Part shown: piece by piece, positions 1-11,712 of the stretch
Layout of the letters: every line of letters starts with the position of its first letter
Position numbering within the stretch: position 1 is the stretch's first letter
Source of the DNA: Paraspadella gotoi
Taxonomy: Eukaryota > Chaetognatha
DNA: 64,000 bases
Reading direction: 5' to 3'
Assembly (NCBI GenBank): GCA_051294375.1
Contig: CM119268.1
Span: forward strand, 306,415 to 370,414
Program-made: the position numbers and the translations under genes
The notes under the pieces: generated by a model
Seen by the model: only the letters and a program-made list of their open reading frames with translations
Databases searched by the model: none
Told to the model about the DNA's origin: nothing

Positions 1-830
1 CTCTTCACCTGCCTTCCTCCCTCTTTCCTTTCTTCTCCTTCTTCCCTTCCCTTTTTTTTCTCCTGTCTCCTTCCTTCTTCCCTCTTTTTTTCTCTCTCCT
101 TCCCACTTCCTTCTTTTCTTTCCCCTCCCTTTTCCTCCCCTTCCCTCTTCTCCTCCTTTCCTCCCCCTCTCCTATTATTCCTTTCTCTTCCTTTCCTCCC
201 CCTCCCTTTTTTTCATCTTCCTCCCTTCCCCTTGGTCTCCCTCTTTTCATCTCCTCTCCCCTCTCCCTTTTCATCTCCTCCTCTTCCCACTTCCCTCTTC
301 TCATCTCCCTCCTTCTCCCCTTTCCCCTCTTCTTCATTCCCTCCTTCCTCCCCCTTCCCTTCCTCCTCTTTCATTCTCCCTCCTTCCTCCCCTTCCCCTT
401 CTTCTCCATCTCCTCGCCTTCCTCCCCTTCTTTGTTCTCTGTCTTTTCTCTTCCTCCTCCTTCCCCTTTTCTCTCCCACCCCTTCTCTGTGATGATTCGG
501 TTCAGCGTTTAATCTCGCCTTCAGCGCAGACCGCGTCTTTTGTTTCGTGGCACGCCGGGGCAAAGAGGAGGAAGGAAAGGAGGGGAAAGTGGGAGAGAGT
601 AGGAGGATGAGAAAGATGAGGAAGGAGAAGAGGAAAAAAAGAGGAGAAGAGAATGGGAGGAAGGAGGAGGACGAGGTGCTCGAGGAAGAGGAAGAAGAAA
701 AAAAGATAAGGGAGAATGAAAGAAGAAAAAGGGGGAAGAAGAGGAGAGGAAAAGATGAAAAAGGGAAAGGAAAGGAAGTATGAAAGAGAGGATAGAGGAA
801 AAAGCGGAAAAAAGCGGAAGGGGGGAAAGA
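1..830. repeat. Polypyrimidine tract switching to polypurine tract
   Basis: Positions 1 to about 485 are almost pure C/T on the + strand. A short mixed linker (about 486-555, containing ttcgtggcacgccggggc) follows, and then 556 to about 825 is almost pure A/G. Open frames across it encode only Arg/Glu/Lys or Ser/Pro/Phe runs and are low-complexity artefacts. The strand switch is the only structured feature. I see no gene here. Confidence 0.85.
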
Positions 831-949
831 AAGATTGATTTTTGATTGAATTTATTTATATGCTCAAAATGTGAAAAAATTTACATATATTTGTATGTAC
901 ACATCTTAAGAAAATGTAAATAAATTGAACAAAAAATTACAAAGTGGAT

Positions 950-1202
950 GAATGAAGAGGAAATAGGGGAAGAGGAGGAGTTGGAAGAGGATAGGAATAG
1001 AGGGGAAGATAGATGGGAAAGGAGGATAAGGAATAGGAGAAGAGGGAGAAAGTAAAAGGAGGAAGAGAATAGGGGTAAGAGGAGGAAGAGGGCTGGGTAA
1101 GAAGAGGAGGAGGTAAAAGGGGGAGAGGAGGAGAGAGTAAGAAAGAGGAAGAGAAGTAAGGGCATGAAGAGGAATAGGGACAAGAGAAGGGAAGAGAGTA
1201 TT
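950..1202. repeat. Purine-rich low-complexity tract
   Basis: A degenerate GGAAGAGGA-type polypurine run. The open frames on the opposite strand are Leu/Ser/Phe/Pro-only translations of this tract and are not genes. Confidence 0.8.
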
Positions 1203-1317
1203 GTGACATAGATTAGCGATAAAAAACCCCATAAACTTAACTTCATTATTTCTTTTTCTTTTTTTTTTTTATATTTACTGAAATTATAGTTAAAAAGAAT
1301 CTTGGAATTATGTTACA

Positions 1318-1395
1318 GAACACAATTTATTTTTCAAAGAAAACATACATGTTTCGGCTTTTGCTCAACCTAACCTTCTTCAGGTCAATTACTAG
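1318..1395 (-). repeat. Dispersed repeat end with CTGANGA...GCCGAAACATGT motif, copy 1
   Basis: On the minus strand this reads ctgaagaaggtt, a short spacer, then gccgaaacatgt, followed by an AT-rich tail containing aataaa. The same block, with the same order and spacing, recurs at 8928-9010 and 35215-35305, so it is a dispersed repeat. The two conserved boxes resemble the core of a hammerhead ribozyme (CUGANGA ... GAAA), but I cannot pair a convincing stem I. Confidence 0.55.
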
Positions 1396-1399
1396 GTTT

Positions 1400-2110
1400 A
1401 AATGGGGTAAATAGAGACACAGAAAAACTGAGAAAAATTTTTTATCTTCTCTAATCTTCTCTCTTTCCTTCTTCTGCACATAAATTTTGTCTCTATTTTC
1501 AAATGTTACGCCGATGAAGTCTTGAAAACAAAAGCCGTTAGATGTCCGTTAGTATTAATTAAAAATAATATTACATAAACTTAATTTCAACTTTACTAAA
1601 ATGGTTTTTTCACATTCTTAAAAGCTGCATAGTTCTTAGCTAAAGATAATTGTAGTAAGAAGAGCCAATGATAACAATTCTCAAAATATTTTCTGTAAAA
1701 TTTCCATTTTTTTTTTTATTTTTTTTTTGCCGGTAAATTGTAACTAACATTATTTTTTTTTTATTCTATATCATAAAAGGGAGAAACAAAAAAACTGATG
1801 CTCAGATTTGAGTTTTGTATATGCAAAAATTTCTGATGTTATTCCACTAGTGAGAATAAACCCAATGGTGTGGGTATATATGGTTTCTTTGTATGTGGGT
1901 TTGTATTATCATTAATTGTTTGGAAAAGATTTCAAAAACAACCATGAATAATGTTTATTATCAGTCCAATTGTTTTTCTTATTTAAAATAATTTTTCTTT
2001 TTTTTCTTATCCAAAAAACGAATCCTAGAGAATAGAGGATGGATCAAATTTCAATGCAGAAAAACATTGCCGTCATGAAAACCTCAAATTTCGGTTTTAG
2101 TCAATCTTTA
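1400..2110. other. AT-rich intergenic DNA, no gene seen
   Basis: AT-rich sequence with homopolymer T runs near 1710-1760. There is no open frame with family resemblance and no recognisable RNA gene. Confidence 0.6.
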
Positions 2111-2129
2111 AAAATCCATGACCATTCAC

Positions 2130-2226
2130 AAGAGAGAGAGAGAGAGAGAGAGAGGAGGAGAGGGAGAGAGAGGAGAGAGAGAGGAGAGGAGAGAGGAAAC
2201 AGAAGAGAGAGAGAGAGAGAGAGAGT
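2130..2226. repeat. (GA)n microsatellite
   Basis: An interrupted GA/GGA dinucleotide array. Frames through it give Arg/Glu repeats only. Confidence 0.9.
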
Positions 2227-2309
2227 GCTTAAGAGGGAGTCGGATGAGTTTAACTAATTCATTTTTCCGTCACTCAGTTCAAGTCTACATTTTTTTTTCA
2301 ATGGCGAAA

Positions 2310-2830
2310 TAAGAGCAGAAAAACGAATACGACCACGACGCGATGATTGATGCGATGATGACGATGATGATTGCGATGATGACCATAAGGAGACAGTATA
2401 TCATGGCGAATAGATGACCAGGAAGTGTCACAGGACGACACCGACGACGACGATAAGGCAAACAATTGTCATACGAGAATTAATAGACGATCAATAAATG
2501 AGAAAAACGACAGAACGACCGACGAAAATGCGACGACGACGAAAATGACGACGACGACGACACGGCGGACATCTTTAAGCGTTAAGATGATGATGCATGA
2601 ACGAACAGGCCCAACAAACCATTTCTAGACTTGAAGACGCGAAACTACATAAACAACAATCAAGAATGAACAGAAGCGCGAGGGGCGTAGCTGTGTAGTA
2701 GAGCAATGAAAAGAAAAATACCCTTTTGCCTCGGGTAGACTTCAACAAGGCGTGACATTTAGGACGCGGACCCAGACGACGACGAAGCACGAGCGGTGTG
2801 GATTCGCTTTTTGCAACGCAATTAGGCCGA
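2310..2830. other. CGA/GATGA-rich low-complexity segment
   Basis: Mixed-composition DNA rich in gatgacgatg and cgacgacgac trinucleotide runs, with higher CpG content than the flanks. A 67-codon frame at 2425-2628 is mostly Asp/Thr/Lys from these repeats and I do not regard it as a gene. Confidence 0.5.
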
Positions 2831-2867
2831 GTGCTTCAATTATGAAATGTCTGCGAAGAAAAGTGAG

Positions 2868-3282
2868 AGTTTAAGAGAAAGAAAGAAAAAAGAAGGAAAA
2901 GAAGAAGAAAAAGAAAAAAAAAAAGAAAGAAAAGAAAAAAAAAAAAACAAAAAAAAAAAGAAAAGAAAAGAAAGAAAAGAAAAGAAAAGAAAAGAAAAGA
3001 AAAGAAAAGACGAAAAGAAAAGGGAAGAGGAAAAGAAAAGAGAAGAAGAAATAAAAGGTTAGAAAAGGAAAAAGAAAGAAAAAGAAAAGAAAAGAAAAAA
3101 AAGAAAAAGAAAAAAAGAAAGAAAAAGAAAAAGAAGAAAAAAAAAAATAAAGGAAAGAAAAGAAAAGAAAAGAAAAGAAAAAGAAAAGAAAAAAAAAAAA
3201 AAAGAAAAAGAAAAGAAAGAAAAGAAAAGAAAAAGGAAAAAGAAAAGAAAAGAAAAGAAAAGAGAAGAGAAATAAAAGGTTA
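2868..3282. repeat. (AAAAG)n-type array
   Basis: About 400 bases of nearly pure A/G built from AAAAG and AAAGA units. Apparent coding on either strand is Lys/Glu or Phe/Ser low complexity. Confidence 0.9.
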
Positions 3283-4340
3283 AACTTATTTCAAACCTCA
3301 CTTCGTATCAATACTCTTGTAATTCATGATCTCAAATGGGTTTGACAGTCTGTTGAAATATATTTGTCACTGAGGGTCATAAGACTGGGACAAAGAAATT
3401 ACTCACTCTTTTATTCGTATTTTTGCGTAAACAGATGATAACAAAATTGAATTCTGGGCTGTATAAAGTCCCACCAGTATTCTTAACATTTTTTTAAAAT
3501 GAACAAGATATTTAGTAAAAGGCATCGGAAGGGAAGTATAAGTTAAACGATTAGTTAAGCATCGAACCGGCTGGGAAAATCCTAAGTATTAAGGCAGAAC
3601 AGGAACAAACTAACAGTCTTTTAAACGTTAGTGTCTTTTGTTTTTATTGAATTTCAATACATAGTTTAGTTTTCCAGTCTTTTACACTGTTACTGTTTAT
3701 GATTATGTCAATACTGTTTTTGGTAATAATAAAAAAAAACAAAAAAAAACTAACATACGTCTAGTATAAATATGGTTAAAAAATTAAGAATTATCTTTTA
3801 TTTAAACTTATTCTAAACTCATGGAAGCTATTTTATATTATCCAAATATTATATAATGTCAAAAAAATTGTTGGTAAATTTTATTTTTTTTAACGGATTT
3901 TGATATAGCTTAAAAAGTTAGAAGAATGTTATTATTATACCTTTTTGAAATTGTAATTATTTTTTATGAAAATTAATAAAAACTATCAAATTTATTGAAT
4001 GATGATGATTTTTTAAGGTTTTTTCAAATATTAACCCATTTATCATTAAAATTTTTGAAATTTGTAATACTAACCTTTATTTAACTTTTTAATTCATTTT
4101 TAAATATTCAAATTTCTTAAAAAAATTTTAAACACTTCCTTTATATTATTAAATATTAAAATGTTTCTATGCAAGAGGAAAATGAATATAATCAAAATAT
4201 AATATAATAATTTAATTTGGTTATAAATAAATAAATAAATAAAGGACGAAATAATTTTATTGCCGACTGTTTTCATATTGTAAAAAAATGTTAAATTTTG
4301 GCCCCTTACTATATATTGGTTTGAACACGGTAGTCATGCT
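3283..4340. other. AT-rich intergenic DNA with a dispersed AT-rich element
   Basis: No gene is seen. The part from about 3780 to 4210 resembles 6225-6600: both contain gatgatgatttt, then a run of T and aaggtttttc, then acccatttatcat or acccacttatcat, then aaaat. This indicates a diverged AT-rich dispersed repeat. Confidence 0.45.
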
Positions 4341-4346
4341 TAGGGA

Positions 4347-4712
4347 CGTATCAGCTTTAAGATGCAGAAAGAATCAGTTTAAGAATGCAGAAAGAATCAG
4401 TTTAAGATGCGCGAAAGAATCAGTTTACAGATGCAGAAAAGAATCAGCTTAAGATGCAGAAAGAATCAGTTTTAAGATGCAGAAAGAATCAGCTTAAGAT
4501 GAAGAAAGAATCAGTTTAAAATGCAGAAAGAATTCAGGCTATAAGATGCAGAAAGAATTAGTTTAAGATTACGAAAGAAATCAGTTAAGATACAGAAAGA
4601 TCAGCTAAGATCAGAAAGAATTCAGCGTTAAAATGCCAGAAAGAATCAGCTTAAGATTCAGAAAAATCAGTTTAAGATGCAGAAAGAATCAGTTTAAGAT
4701 ACAGGAAAATTT
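4347..4712. repeat. 22-bp tandem repeat (minisatellite)
   Basis: About 16 degenerate copies of a unit close to gatgcagaaagaatcagttt plus aa. Copies differ mainly by single-base insertions and deletions. It is followed by a different degenerate gagatgga repeat. Confidence 0.85.
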
Positions 4713-5060
4713 GATATCGGGATTCATTTTTGAGATGACAACTGTTGAGAGAGAGGTATCTTTGGATGAGATAGATTTAGATGAGGCTCAGTTTTGATGG
4801 AGATAGCATCGATAGGAAGTATCATTGGAGATGGAGATCGCATTCAGCTTGAGATGGAATGAGATGGCATTAGTTTGAGATGTAGATGGTCATCAGTTGA
4901 GATGGAGATGCGGCTGCGGGTGGCGAAGCGACAGCGGTAGCGTGGCCGGCGACAGCGTAGCGGTGGCGCGGCGCGGTGGCGTCGGGCGGCTCGGGTAGTC
5001 GTTGCATGCGAAGTAAACGAATGTCCCGAAGGCGACTCAGTCAAATGGGCCGAAGGGAGA
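4713..5060. repeat. Degenerate GAGATGGA repeat grading into a GC-rich GCGGTGGC patch
   Basis: Positions 4730-4910 are loose gagatgga/gatagca repeats. Positions 4910-5010 form a CpG-rich patch of gcggtggcg-like units, unlike its AT-rich surroundings. A 66-codon minus-strand frame (4844-5044) translates these repeats to Arg-rich sequence and is not credible as a gene. Confidence 0.55.
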
Positions 5061-7010
5061 ACGAGGACGGAGAATTATTGGCCGAGGGATAGGGAAATGT
5101 ATAGAGTAACAGGTTAGAATTGAGTTAAGAGTTAGAGTTAGAGTAGATAGAAGAGTAAGGGTTAGGAGTGTAGGTTAGGTATGGGGTTAACGGAGAAAGA
5201 CATAGATTTAAGTTGAGGCAAGACTTGTTCAGCTGCCATCGAAAGAGGGATAAATGTTTTTGTTTTTTTCAAAGTTAATAAAACTTAATAAATATTAAAT
5301 TGAGTGCATATTGTAGACACTTTTGGCCGAATAGTGTACTATCTATCCAAGTGTAGTTGTTAGTTGCCACCGAATAAGATATGACGATTGAAGATAATTA
5401 TCAGGAGTGTCCGAATCGCAGGGAAAGCATATTCGTCGGATTCGAATTCATTTGTTTTCAATGTGATTCATGAATAACATGTTTGGTATTCCATTAAAAG
5501 TTTTTCTCTACTTGATTAATGTTATCTTTTACATTAAGAGAAGGTAAGTAAAAACATGAAGAACGCAGTGCGCTGCGCCAATACATATAAAATCGCTTTC
5601 AAGGGCTTAAGGCTTGAACTGTTACTGTGCCGGGTACTAATATTTTTTTTCAACTTGCAATCATTTAGGACAAAACCCTTTAAGGTAAGGAGGATTAAAG
5701 AAGAAAAAGTAGTAATGAATCTTAAATAGAATATTCTTGCAATAGCATAGTTCATTAGTCAGTGTTGTGCGGGGTGAAATTATTGAAGGATTCGAATCTC
5801 CCAACAGTTCTGTCGAAAGTTACAGCTGAAAAAAAATAAACGCAACTCACAACAGAACCACCAGGGCTCAAACCTGAGCAGTTAGTTTAGTATGAGGTAC
5901 ATATCTATATGTTTTATATTCTATGTATATGAAAAAGTTATGAATACAATTTTTTTAGATGAGCATTATTTTACAATTTTATAAAAGATACATTTTAAAA
6001 TACATAAAAAATATACTGGAATATATGTTTGCTAATTGAAGATGCCCTGTAACTGTATTACTGATCAGATCCTGAGGCTCTATCTGGTAACATGTGATGG
6101 GGTAATGCAGCTTTTAACATTTCAAAGCTTCTTAAGATAGCTGGTAAGATATTTCTAATAATTCAGAAGGTAAAAAGTAAGAGTTCTGTAATATAAATAA
6201 CGTTAGAGCATCCTTGTGGGATAATAAAATTTTTTAAAAAATTAATATTTTAGGTATAGTTAATATATTAACATGAAAGCATTTAAAGTTTTACTATAAA
6301 TCATAAAATTTATTTTTTGTAAATTCAGAATTTTTAAAAACGGATTCGACAAGAGCTTGAAAAAATGAATAAAAAATATTATTACAAGATTTTTAAATTT
6401 TATGTTTTATTAGTTAAAAATAGCAAAAACTATAAAAATTATGGTCTGATGATGATGATGATGATTTTAAAAGGTTTTTCCCTTATTTGACCCACTTATC
6501 ATCAAAATATTGAAAAACGCAACAAGAAAATAATAAAAAAGGTAATTTTGCATATTTATCATATTTTGTAAAAATATAAAAAAAATTATTTTTAAAAATA
6601 TTTCCGATAAAAAACTGAAGATCTAGTGGGTGCAGAAAAAAAATTTTGAATGTTCCTTTGTCTTACAAAAGGCCTCCTGTTTTGTAACGCCCACTAGTAG
6701 AATAGGGTGAAAATACAAAGAAGATTTAATAGGATTGTTCTTTTGTTTCAGAAAAGATATACTAAAACTAAATTTCATTGCTATTTTGTTTTAAAAACGC
6801 TCTTTTGTTTGTGAAGCCATCTGGTTTATTAAGACCAAAACAGGCAAAAATTTGCTATTTTGTATAAAGCGATGCAAGTGACGATATAGTGGGTGCAGAC
6901 AGAAGAGCAAATTTCTATAGAAAGTATAGAAAGTAAAGGGAAAATGCTCATAGTAGAAAACGTAAAAGACAAATCCTTGTATTAGGTAGCAAAAGTTACA
7001 AAGACGGAAA
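5061..7010. other. AT-rich intergenic DNA, no gene seen
   Basis: Gttagagt/ttaggt microrepeats lie near 5100-5190. The rest is AT-rich and includes the second copy of the AT-rich dispersed repeat (about 6225-6600). No family-like coding frame was found on either strand. Confidence 0.55.
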
Positions 7011-7020
7011 TCCTAAATTT

Positions 7021-7245
7021 GCCTTCCGTATAGCTCGGTGAAACTCTGCTCGTCTTACTGGCTTGGACAGCTAAGTACTCGTTCACCACCCGTGAGTTCC
7101 GGGTTCAATCCCCTCACGGTCACGCTGGTTAAAATGTGATGGTGTCGCAATAAACATGCACTGACATGGGGTGGTGACAGATCGCCAGCTGTCGGGAGAT
7201 GCCTCACACCCAGGCATCACACATGTCCCCCTTTTGCCAAAAAAG
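7021..7245 (+). repeat. tRNA-like SINE fragment
   Basis: The core gttccgggttcaatcccctc matches an RNA polymerase III B box (GGTTCAATCC) inside a T-arm-like hairpin, preceded by tagctcggtg resembling an A box. The following GC-richer body (ggtggtgacagatcgcc...) is unlike the flanks. It lacks a clean cloverleaf, so I read it as a SINE or tRNA-derived relic and not as a functional tRNA. Confidence 0.4.
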
Positions 7246-7424
7246 CATATTTATTCAGTTCGAGGATAAAAATCAGTCTGAAGCATTTCAGTTACCAATC
7301 AATAAGGAAAGCGATCAGTGAACTAATTAAATCGAGGGCGAACTTTATCGCAGAACGATTACAATTGGATTCGATAAAAAAAAGTTTTGAGTTTGATTTT
7401 GATTTTGTAGTTTCCATCTGCTGT

Positions 7425-7515
7425 CCGTCTGGTTGGCTGAGTTCTGAGGACCAGGCGTCCCAGATCCTCCCAGATCCTCAGGCCCGGTTCAATTCCTCAA
7501 TTAAGTGAAAAAAGT
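7425..7515 (+). repeat. tRNA-like SINE head
   Basis: The A-box-like tggttggctgag and B-box-like ggttcaattcc are separated by ccaggcgtccc. That ccaggcgtccc block is shared with the element at 28905, so the two are probably members of one tRNA-derived SINE family. Confidence 0.45.
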
Positions 7516-7984
7516 CATGCTAAGGCTCATTTAAATCAGTCATTTTAATTTGTTAAATGAGATAATGTTTTTCTGTAGGTAAGAATAATTTTATAAATCT
7601 GTTTAAATCAGTGAATGTGAAACTTTTCTATTTAAATCTTTTTGATTATTGATAAAGAGTTTTGATCACAGGCGAGAATAATCCTTTATCATCAGAAAGA
7701 AAGAGACTTCATCACTAGTGATAGATCGTTTGACAAATGATAAAAATCTTGAGGAGGCGGAGGTCGTAAAAGTAGAAGGGGAGAGAGAAAGAGAGACAGT
7801 ATCGAGTACGTCTAATGGGTCCTTTTGTCTATTAATGCTGAGGGGTCATTAATAAAACACAGAATGTTAATAGTACGCAAGTATTAGGCAGGACTGTCCC
7901 TTTTTTCTAACGAATCCCTTGATCATTGGCAATAAACAAATACATTATTCAATGTAGTTAAAATTTGTAGTTTTCTACTGTTTA

Positions 7985-8510
7985 TGCGACCGCGTTAAAC
8001 TCCAGAACTGGCCGATTGGCCGCGTTCAGAGCAGAGGGCCTGTTGGCTGTGTCCAGGGCGGAGGACCTGATGGCGACGTCCTCTCCCCGGAAGATTCACG
8101 GTGTGGCTGGTTCCCACTGAAGTTCCACTAACTCCAGGGTCGGGTCCTGCGGAAATTTCCATCCCAACCTCCGGTCTTTGTTTCTGCGATAGTACATTAA
8201 CGCATGTTTCTGAAACATTCATTGAGCGCCACCCAAAACGACGGCTTCAGGAGGAGGGAGAGGAGTCCACTACTCCTGTTGCAAAAGCGGCAAGAATGGA
8301 CACCCACCCATCCCGCCAGAAGGTAAAAAGAGAGAGGCCGGAAAGCGTATCAGGCCAAAAAGACATTCGAGTTGCACTGCGAATCTTCCCTCAAAGAATC
8401 CTACCCAATCCAGCACTAACATGCTCGGTCGAACAGCCTTCTCAACCAATGACACGTCAATGACCCAGCCTTCGAAAAAGCCAAGGGGGGCCAGCTCAAT
8501 TTGAGCTCTT
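7985..8510 (+). other. GC-richer segment with an unrecognised 120-codon frame
   Basis: This block is clearly richer in G/C than its flanks. It contains an ATG-initiated frame at 8101-8463 (120 residues) with mixed amino-acid composition and a basic, Pro/Ser-rich middle (around residues 42-80), but no motif I recognise. No splice partner was found. It could be a relic of a mobile-element open frame or an exon of an unknown gene. I assign no function. Confidence 0.25.
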
Positions 8511-8693
8511 CCTTAATTCTTAACTTTTTACTTTTCTAATTACTTTGCTATCCCTCACCAAATGTATCTCTTTAACTTTCTATTTTCATTATTTTCTTTT
8601 TTTTTTCAATTATTTATTAATGGTTATTTATTATTATCTATAAAATAGTATAAAATATTTTCAACTGTTTTACATTAAGAAATGTATTATTTT

Positions 8694-8843
8694 CTCTCTC
8701 TCTCTCTCTCTCTCTCTCTTCATCTCTTCCCAATTGACCATTTCACTTCTTTTCAAAAACTAAATTCAATCTGTCCTTACCCCTGGCCTATTCTCCCCAC
8801 TGATCACTGTCCTTTCTAAACTGTGTGTTGGAAACTTTGCTCG

Positions 8844-8874
<31 letters not shown>

Positions 8875-8890
8875 CCTCTCTCTCTCTCCC
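8694..8890. repeat. Two (TC)n microsatellites
   Basis: TC arrays at 8694-8720 and about 8842-8890 flank a short unique segment. Confidence 0.85.
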
Positions 8891-8927
8891 TCCCCTTCTT
8901 TAAATGACAAAAAATTGTGAGTAATTC

Positions 8928-9010
8928 ACTAAACATTGTGGCGCTGATGAAGGCTTGAATTTGAGCCGAAACATGTTCGTCTATCAATAAAAAAATTCTT
9001 GTTGCAAATA
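8928..9010 (+). repeat. Dispersed repeat end with CTGANGA...GCCGAAACATGT motif, copy 2
   Basis: Reads gcgctgatgaaggct, a short loop, then gagccgaaacatgt, followed by aataaaaaaat. It is the same as copies at 1318 (minus strand) and 35215. ggct/agcc can pair as a stem between the two boxes. Confidence 0.6.
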
Positions 9011-9034
9011 TATTCAAACTATTCCTTTAATCTA

Positions 9035-9967
9035 CAAACAAGTTTGAGCAAACAATTTCGGATCTGCCTACGATAATTAAGCGGTAATCAGCTAATAAGA
9101 TGATAAATGACGATATTTCTTTCAATTTGTGATCATAACAGATCATACCATACCAAATCAATGGCTGCTCAAATACGTATAAATCGCTTGCAATGGATTA
9201 AACTGAACTGTTACTATGGGACAAAAAAATAATTTTTTTTAACTTATGATTTTTCAACTTTTTTTTAACTCGCACCATTTTTCCACTTGCATAATTTTTT
9301 TTAACTTGCATCATTTTTTAAATGTGAACATTTTTTCAACTGGCATAATTTTTTCAACTTACATCATTTTTTCAACTTGAATCATTTTTTTCAATTTAAC
9401 TAATTAATCAATTAATTAACTAATTAAAACATTTATGAGTAAGCAAAAATAATAAAATTTTAAGTCAACTTGAATTTGGTTTTTTTCATGCAAACTCATT
9501 TCCACTCCTCGATTCCATCTAAACTTTATATTATGCTCAATCACACACTTTCCTACCAACACACAAATTTTCATTTCATTCTATCCATCCAACTATGATT
9601 AATTTGAGTAGGTATGGGTTAAAGATAGTAAAAATATTCAAGAAAATGTGACTTATATTTTTTCCCTTTAAACTAATTTCCACTTGCACGATTTCATCGA
9701 AACTTTATATTCAGGTTTGTCACACCCTTTCCCACCCACACACAAAATTTCATCACAATGTATTCATCCAATTATTATTTATTAGTGTAATTATGTGTTT
9801 TTTTCTAAGGGGGGACGGACGGATTGACGGACGGACGGACGGACGGACATAATCATTCTTTTTGTATAATTTATCATAATTTGATGTCCTGACATGATTT
9901 AAGTTAATGCCCGACAAGATTAAGTGAATTATAGAGTCGGAATCTGCTTATGAGCAGATCCGACTAA
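9035..9967 (+). mobile_element. Dispersed non-autonomous element family A, full-length copy
   Basis: The left end is aacaagtttgagcaaac followed by tcggatctgcc. The body has two cacacactttcctac-like blocks and a (GGAC)n microsatellite at about 9815-9850. The right end is gagtcggaatctgc followed by gagcagatccgactaa, which can fold into a hairpin. Related copies, full or partial, are at 12816, 26265, 26806, 35006, 35369, 42563, 43226, 50020, 51895, 52412 and 56399. There is no coding capacity. A degenerate tandem of ttttttcaacttgcatca lies inside at about 9230-9390. Confidence 0.7.
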
Positions 9968-10083
9968 GAAGAAATGATTTGCACATATTTTAAATTCAAA
10001 GTTCTCATCATAATGATTTTGGCTTCTACTGAACAGAGTTGTGATGGACTTTCCCCGTGACAGTGTGAAATGAAAACAATAAA

Positions 10084-10133
10084 TTAGAAAGAGAGAGAGA
10101 AAGAGTGAGACAGAGTGAGAGAGAGAAAGAGAA

Positions 10134-10184
<51 letters not shown>

Positions 10185-10240
10185 GAGAGAGAGAATAAAA
10201 GAAAGAGAAAGTAAAAAAGAAAGAGCGAAACATAGAGAGA
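10084..10240. repeat. (GA)n microsatellite
   Basis: An interrupted GA array. Its complement-like TC array lies at 10379-10435. Frames reading through are low complexity. Confidence 0.85.
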
Positions 10241-10439
10241 GAACATCTTTGTCACTTCAACACATTGTAAATCCCAAGTCTTTGTCCCCAGCGAAGCGAT
10301 TAATTTGAATTGTATCAAGTACAATTACTGAAATGAGGTCTCACATCACAAAACCCATTGCGAAATAAAATGGAGAAACTCTCTCTCACTGTCTCTCTCT
10401 CTCTCACTCTCTCTCTCTCTTTCTCTCTCTCTCTTTGAG

Positions 10440-11215
10440 AAGAACTCCGAGACAAAAGAATAAAAAAAGAAAATAAAATACAAAAAAAATGGATGAAAAA
10501 AATTTTTATTTCGGTTGAATAATTTAAGTTGAATTGAAATTGAAATAAAGAATAAAATGTAGTTAAACATAAAAACATGGAATGAGAAATTAAAAATGTA
10601 AGTAATAGACAATACTCAGTACAAAGGGAAAAAAGGTGAAAAGTTATTTTAAAAAAATTAAAAACAATGTTAAAAAGTAAAGAATCATAATAAAAAAAAT
10701 AAGAATAAAAAAATTAGCGAGAATGAAGAAATATTATTAATTACTGAAAAAATAGGAAAGAAGAATGAAAAATGAAGAAATATAATGAAGAAAGAAGAAT
10801 GAAGAAATAAGAAATAAGAAAGAATAATGAAGAAATAAAATGAAGAATGAATATTGAAGAAATAGGAAAGAAGAAAAAAGAATATAGAAATAGAATTAAG
10901 AATGAAGAATGAAGAAATAAAATTGAAGAATAAAGAATAAAGAAAATAAGAACCAAAAAATGTCCAAATTAAAAATAAATTGTTGTTAAAAGAAAATTTA
11001 AAAATTCCCTATTTTGTAAAGATATAGGACTGAAGAATAAAAAAAAAGGAATGAAAAATAAAGAATAAAGAAATAAGAATAAAGAATAAAAAATAAAGAA
11101 AAAGGAATGAAGAATGAATAATGAAGAAACAGAATGAGGAATGAATAATTAACAAACAGAATGAAGAATGAATAATGAAGAAAGATACTGTAGTCAGGGA
11201 AATCACTAAAGATAT
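10440..11215. repeat. GAAGAATGAATAA-type degenerate satellite
   Basis: About 750 bases of adenine-rich sequence built from aagaatgaagaaata-like units, with few C. Minus-strand frames give Phe/Ile/Leu/Ser repeats that look like membrane protein but are compositional artefacts. Confidence 0.75.
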
Positions 11216-11255
11216 TCAAAGATTATCTGCCGAGGGACTCTTGATCCCTGGAGTC

Positions 11256-11260
<5 letters not shown>

Positions 11261-11311
<51 letters not shown>
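11261..11311. repeat. (GA)n microsatellite
   Basis: Uninterrupted GA array of about 50 bases. Confidence 0.95.
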
Positions 11312-11313
<2 letters not shown>

Positions 11314-11462
11314 GATTGATTATGCAGAGTTGAGCTAAAATTAAATTATTTTATAAACTGTTAAAAGTGAAATATTACAAATTGTAAAATTGCAAATTAC
11401 AAACAGTGAAATGTATAGTCTAAAAAAATTCATGTAAATTACATCAAATAAAAGTAGGATTA

Positions 11463-11712
11463 ACGACGACGACGACTTTAACAAGTAACGACCCACTCCC
11501 GCCCCCCCCTCCGCCTCCCCTCCTCAACTCGATACAAATGTGAAGACATTTGGCTTCATTTTTCTTCATTTTTCTCTGATTCGTCGTCGTCGTCGTCGTC
11601 GTCGTCATCGTTTTCGTCGTCGTCGTCAATGAGCGAATCAGAAGAGCAGGCGGCGGCGTGCCGCGGCGGTTGCGGCGGCCGCGGCGGTTGCGGCGGCCGC
11701 GGCGGCGGACGC
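11463..11712. repeat. CGA/GTC and GCGGCGG trinucleotide arrays
   Basis: Cgacgacgac at 11465, (GTC)n at 11580-11630, and a CpG-rich gcggcggttgcggcgg block at 11645-11712. The overlapping minus-strand frames encode Asp, Thr or Arg runs and are repeat artefacts. Confidence 0.75.
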
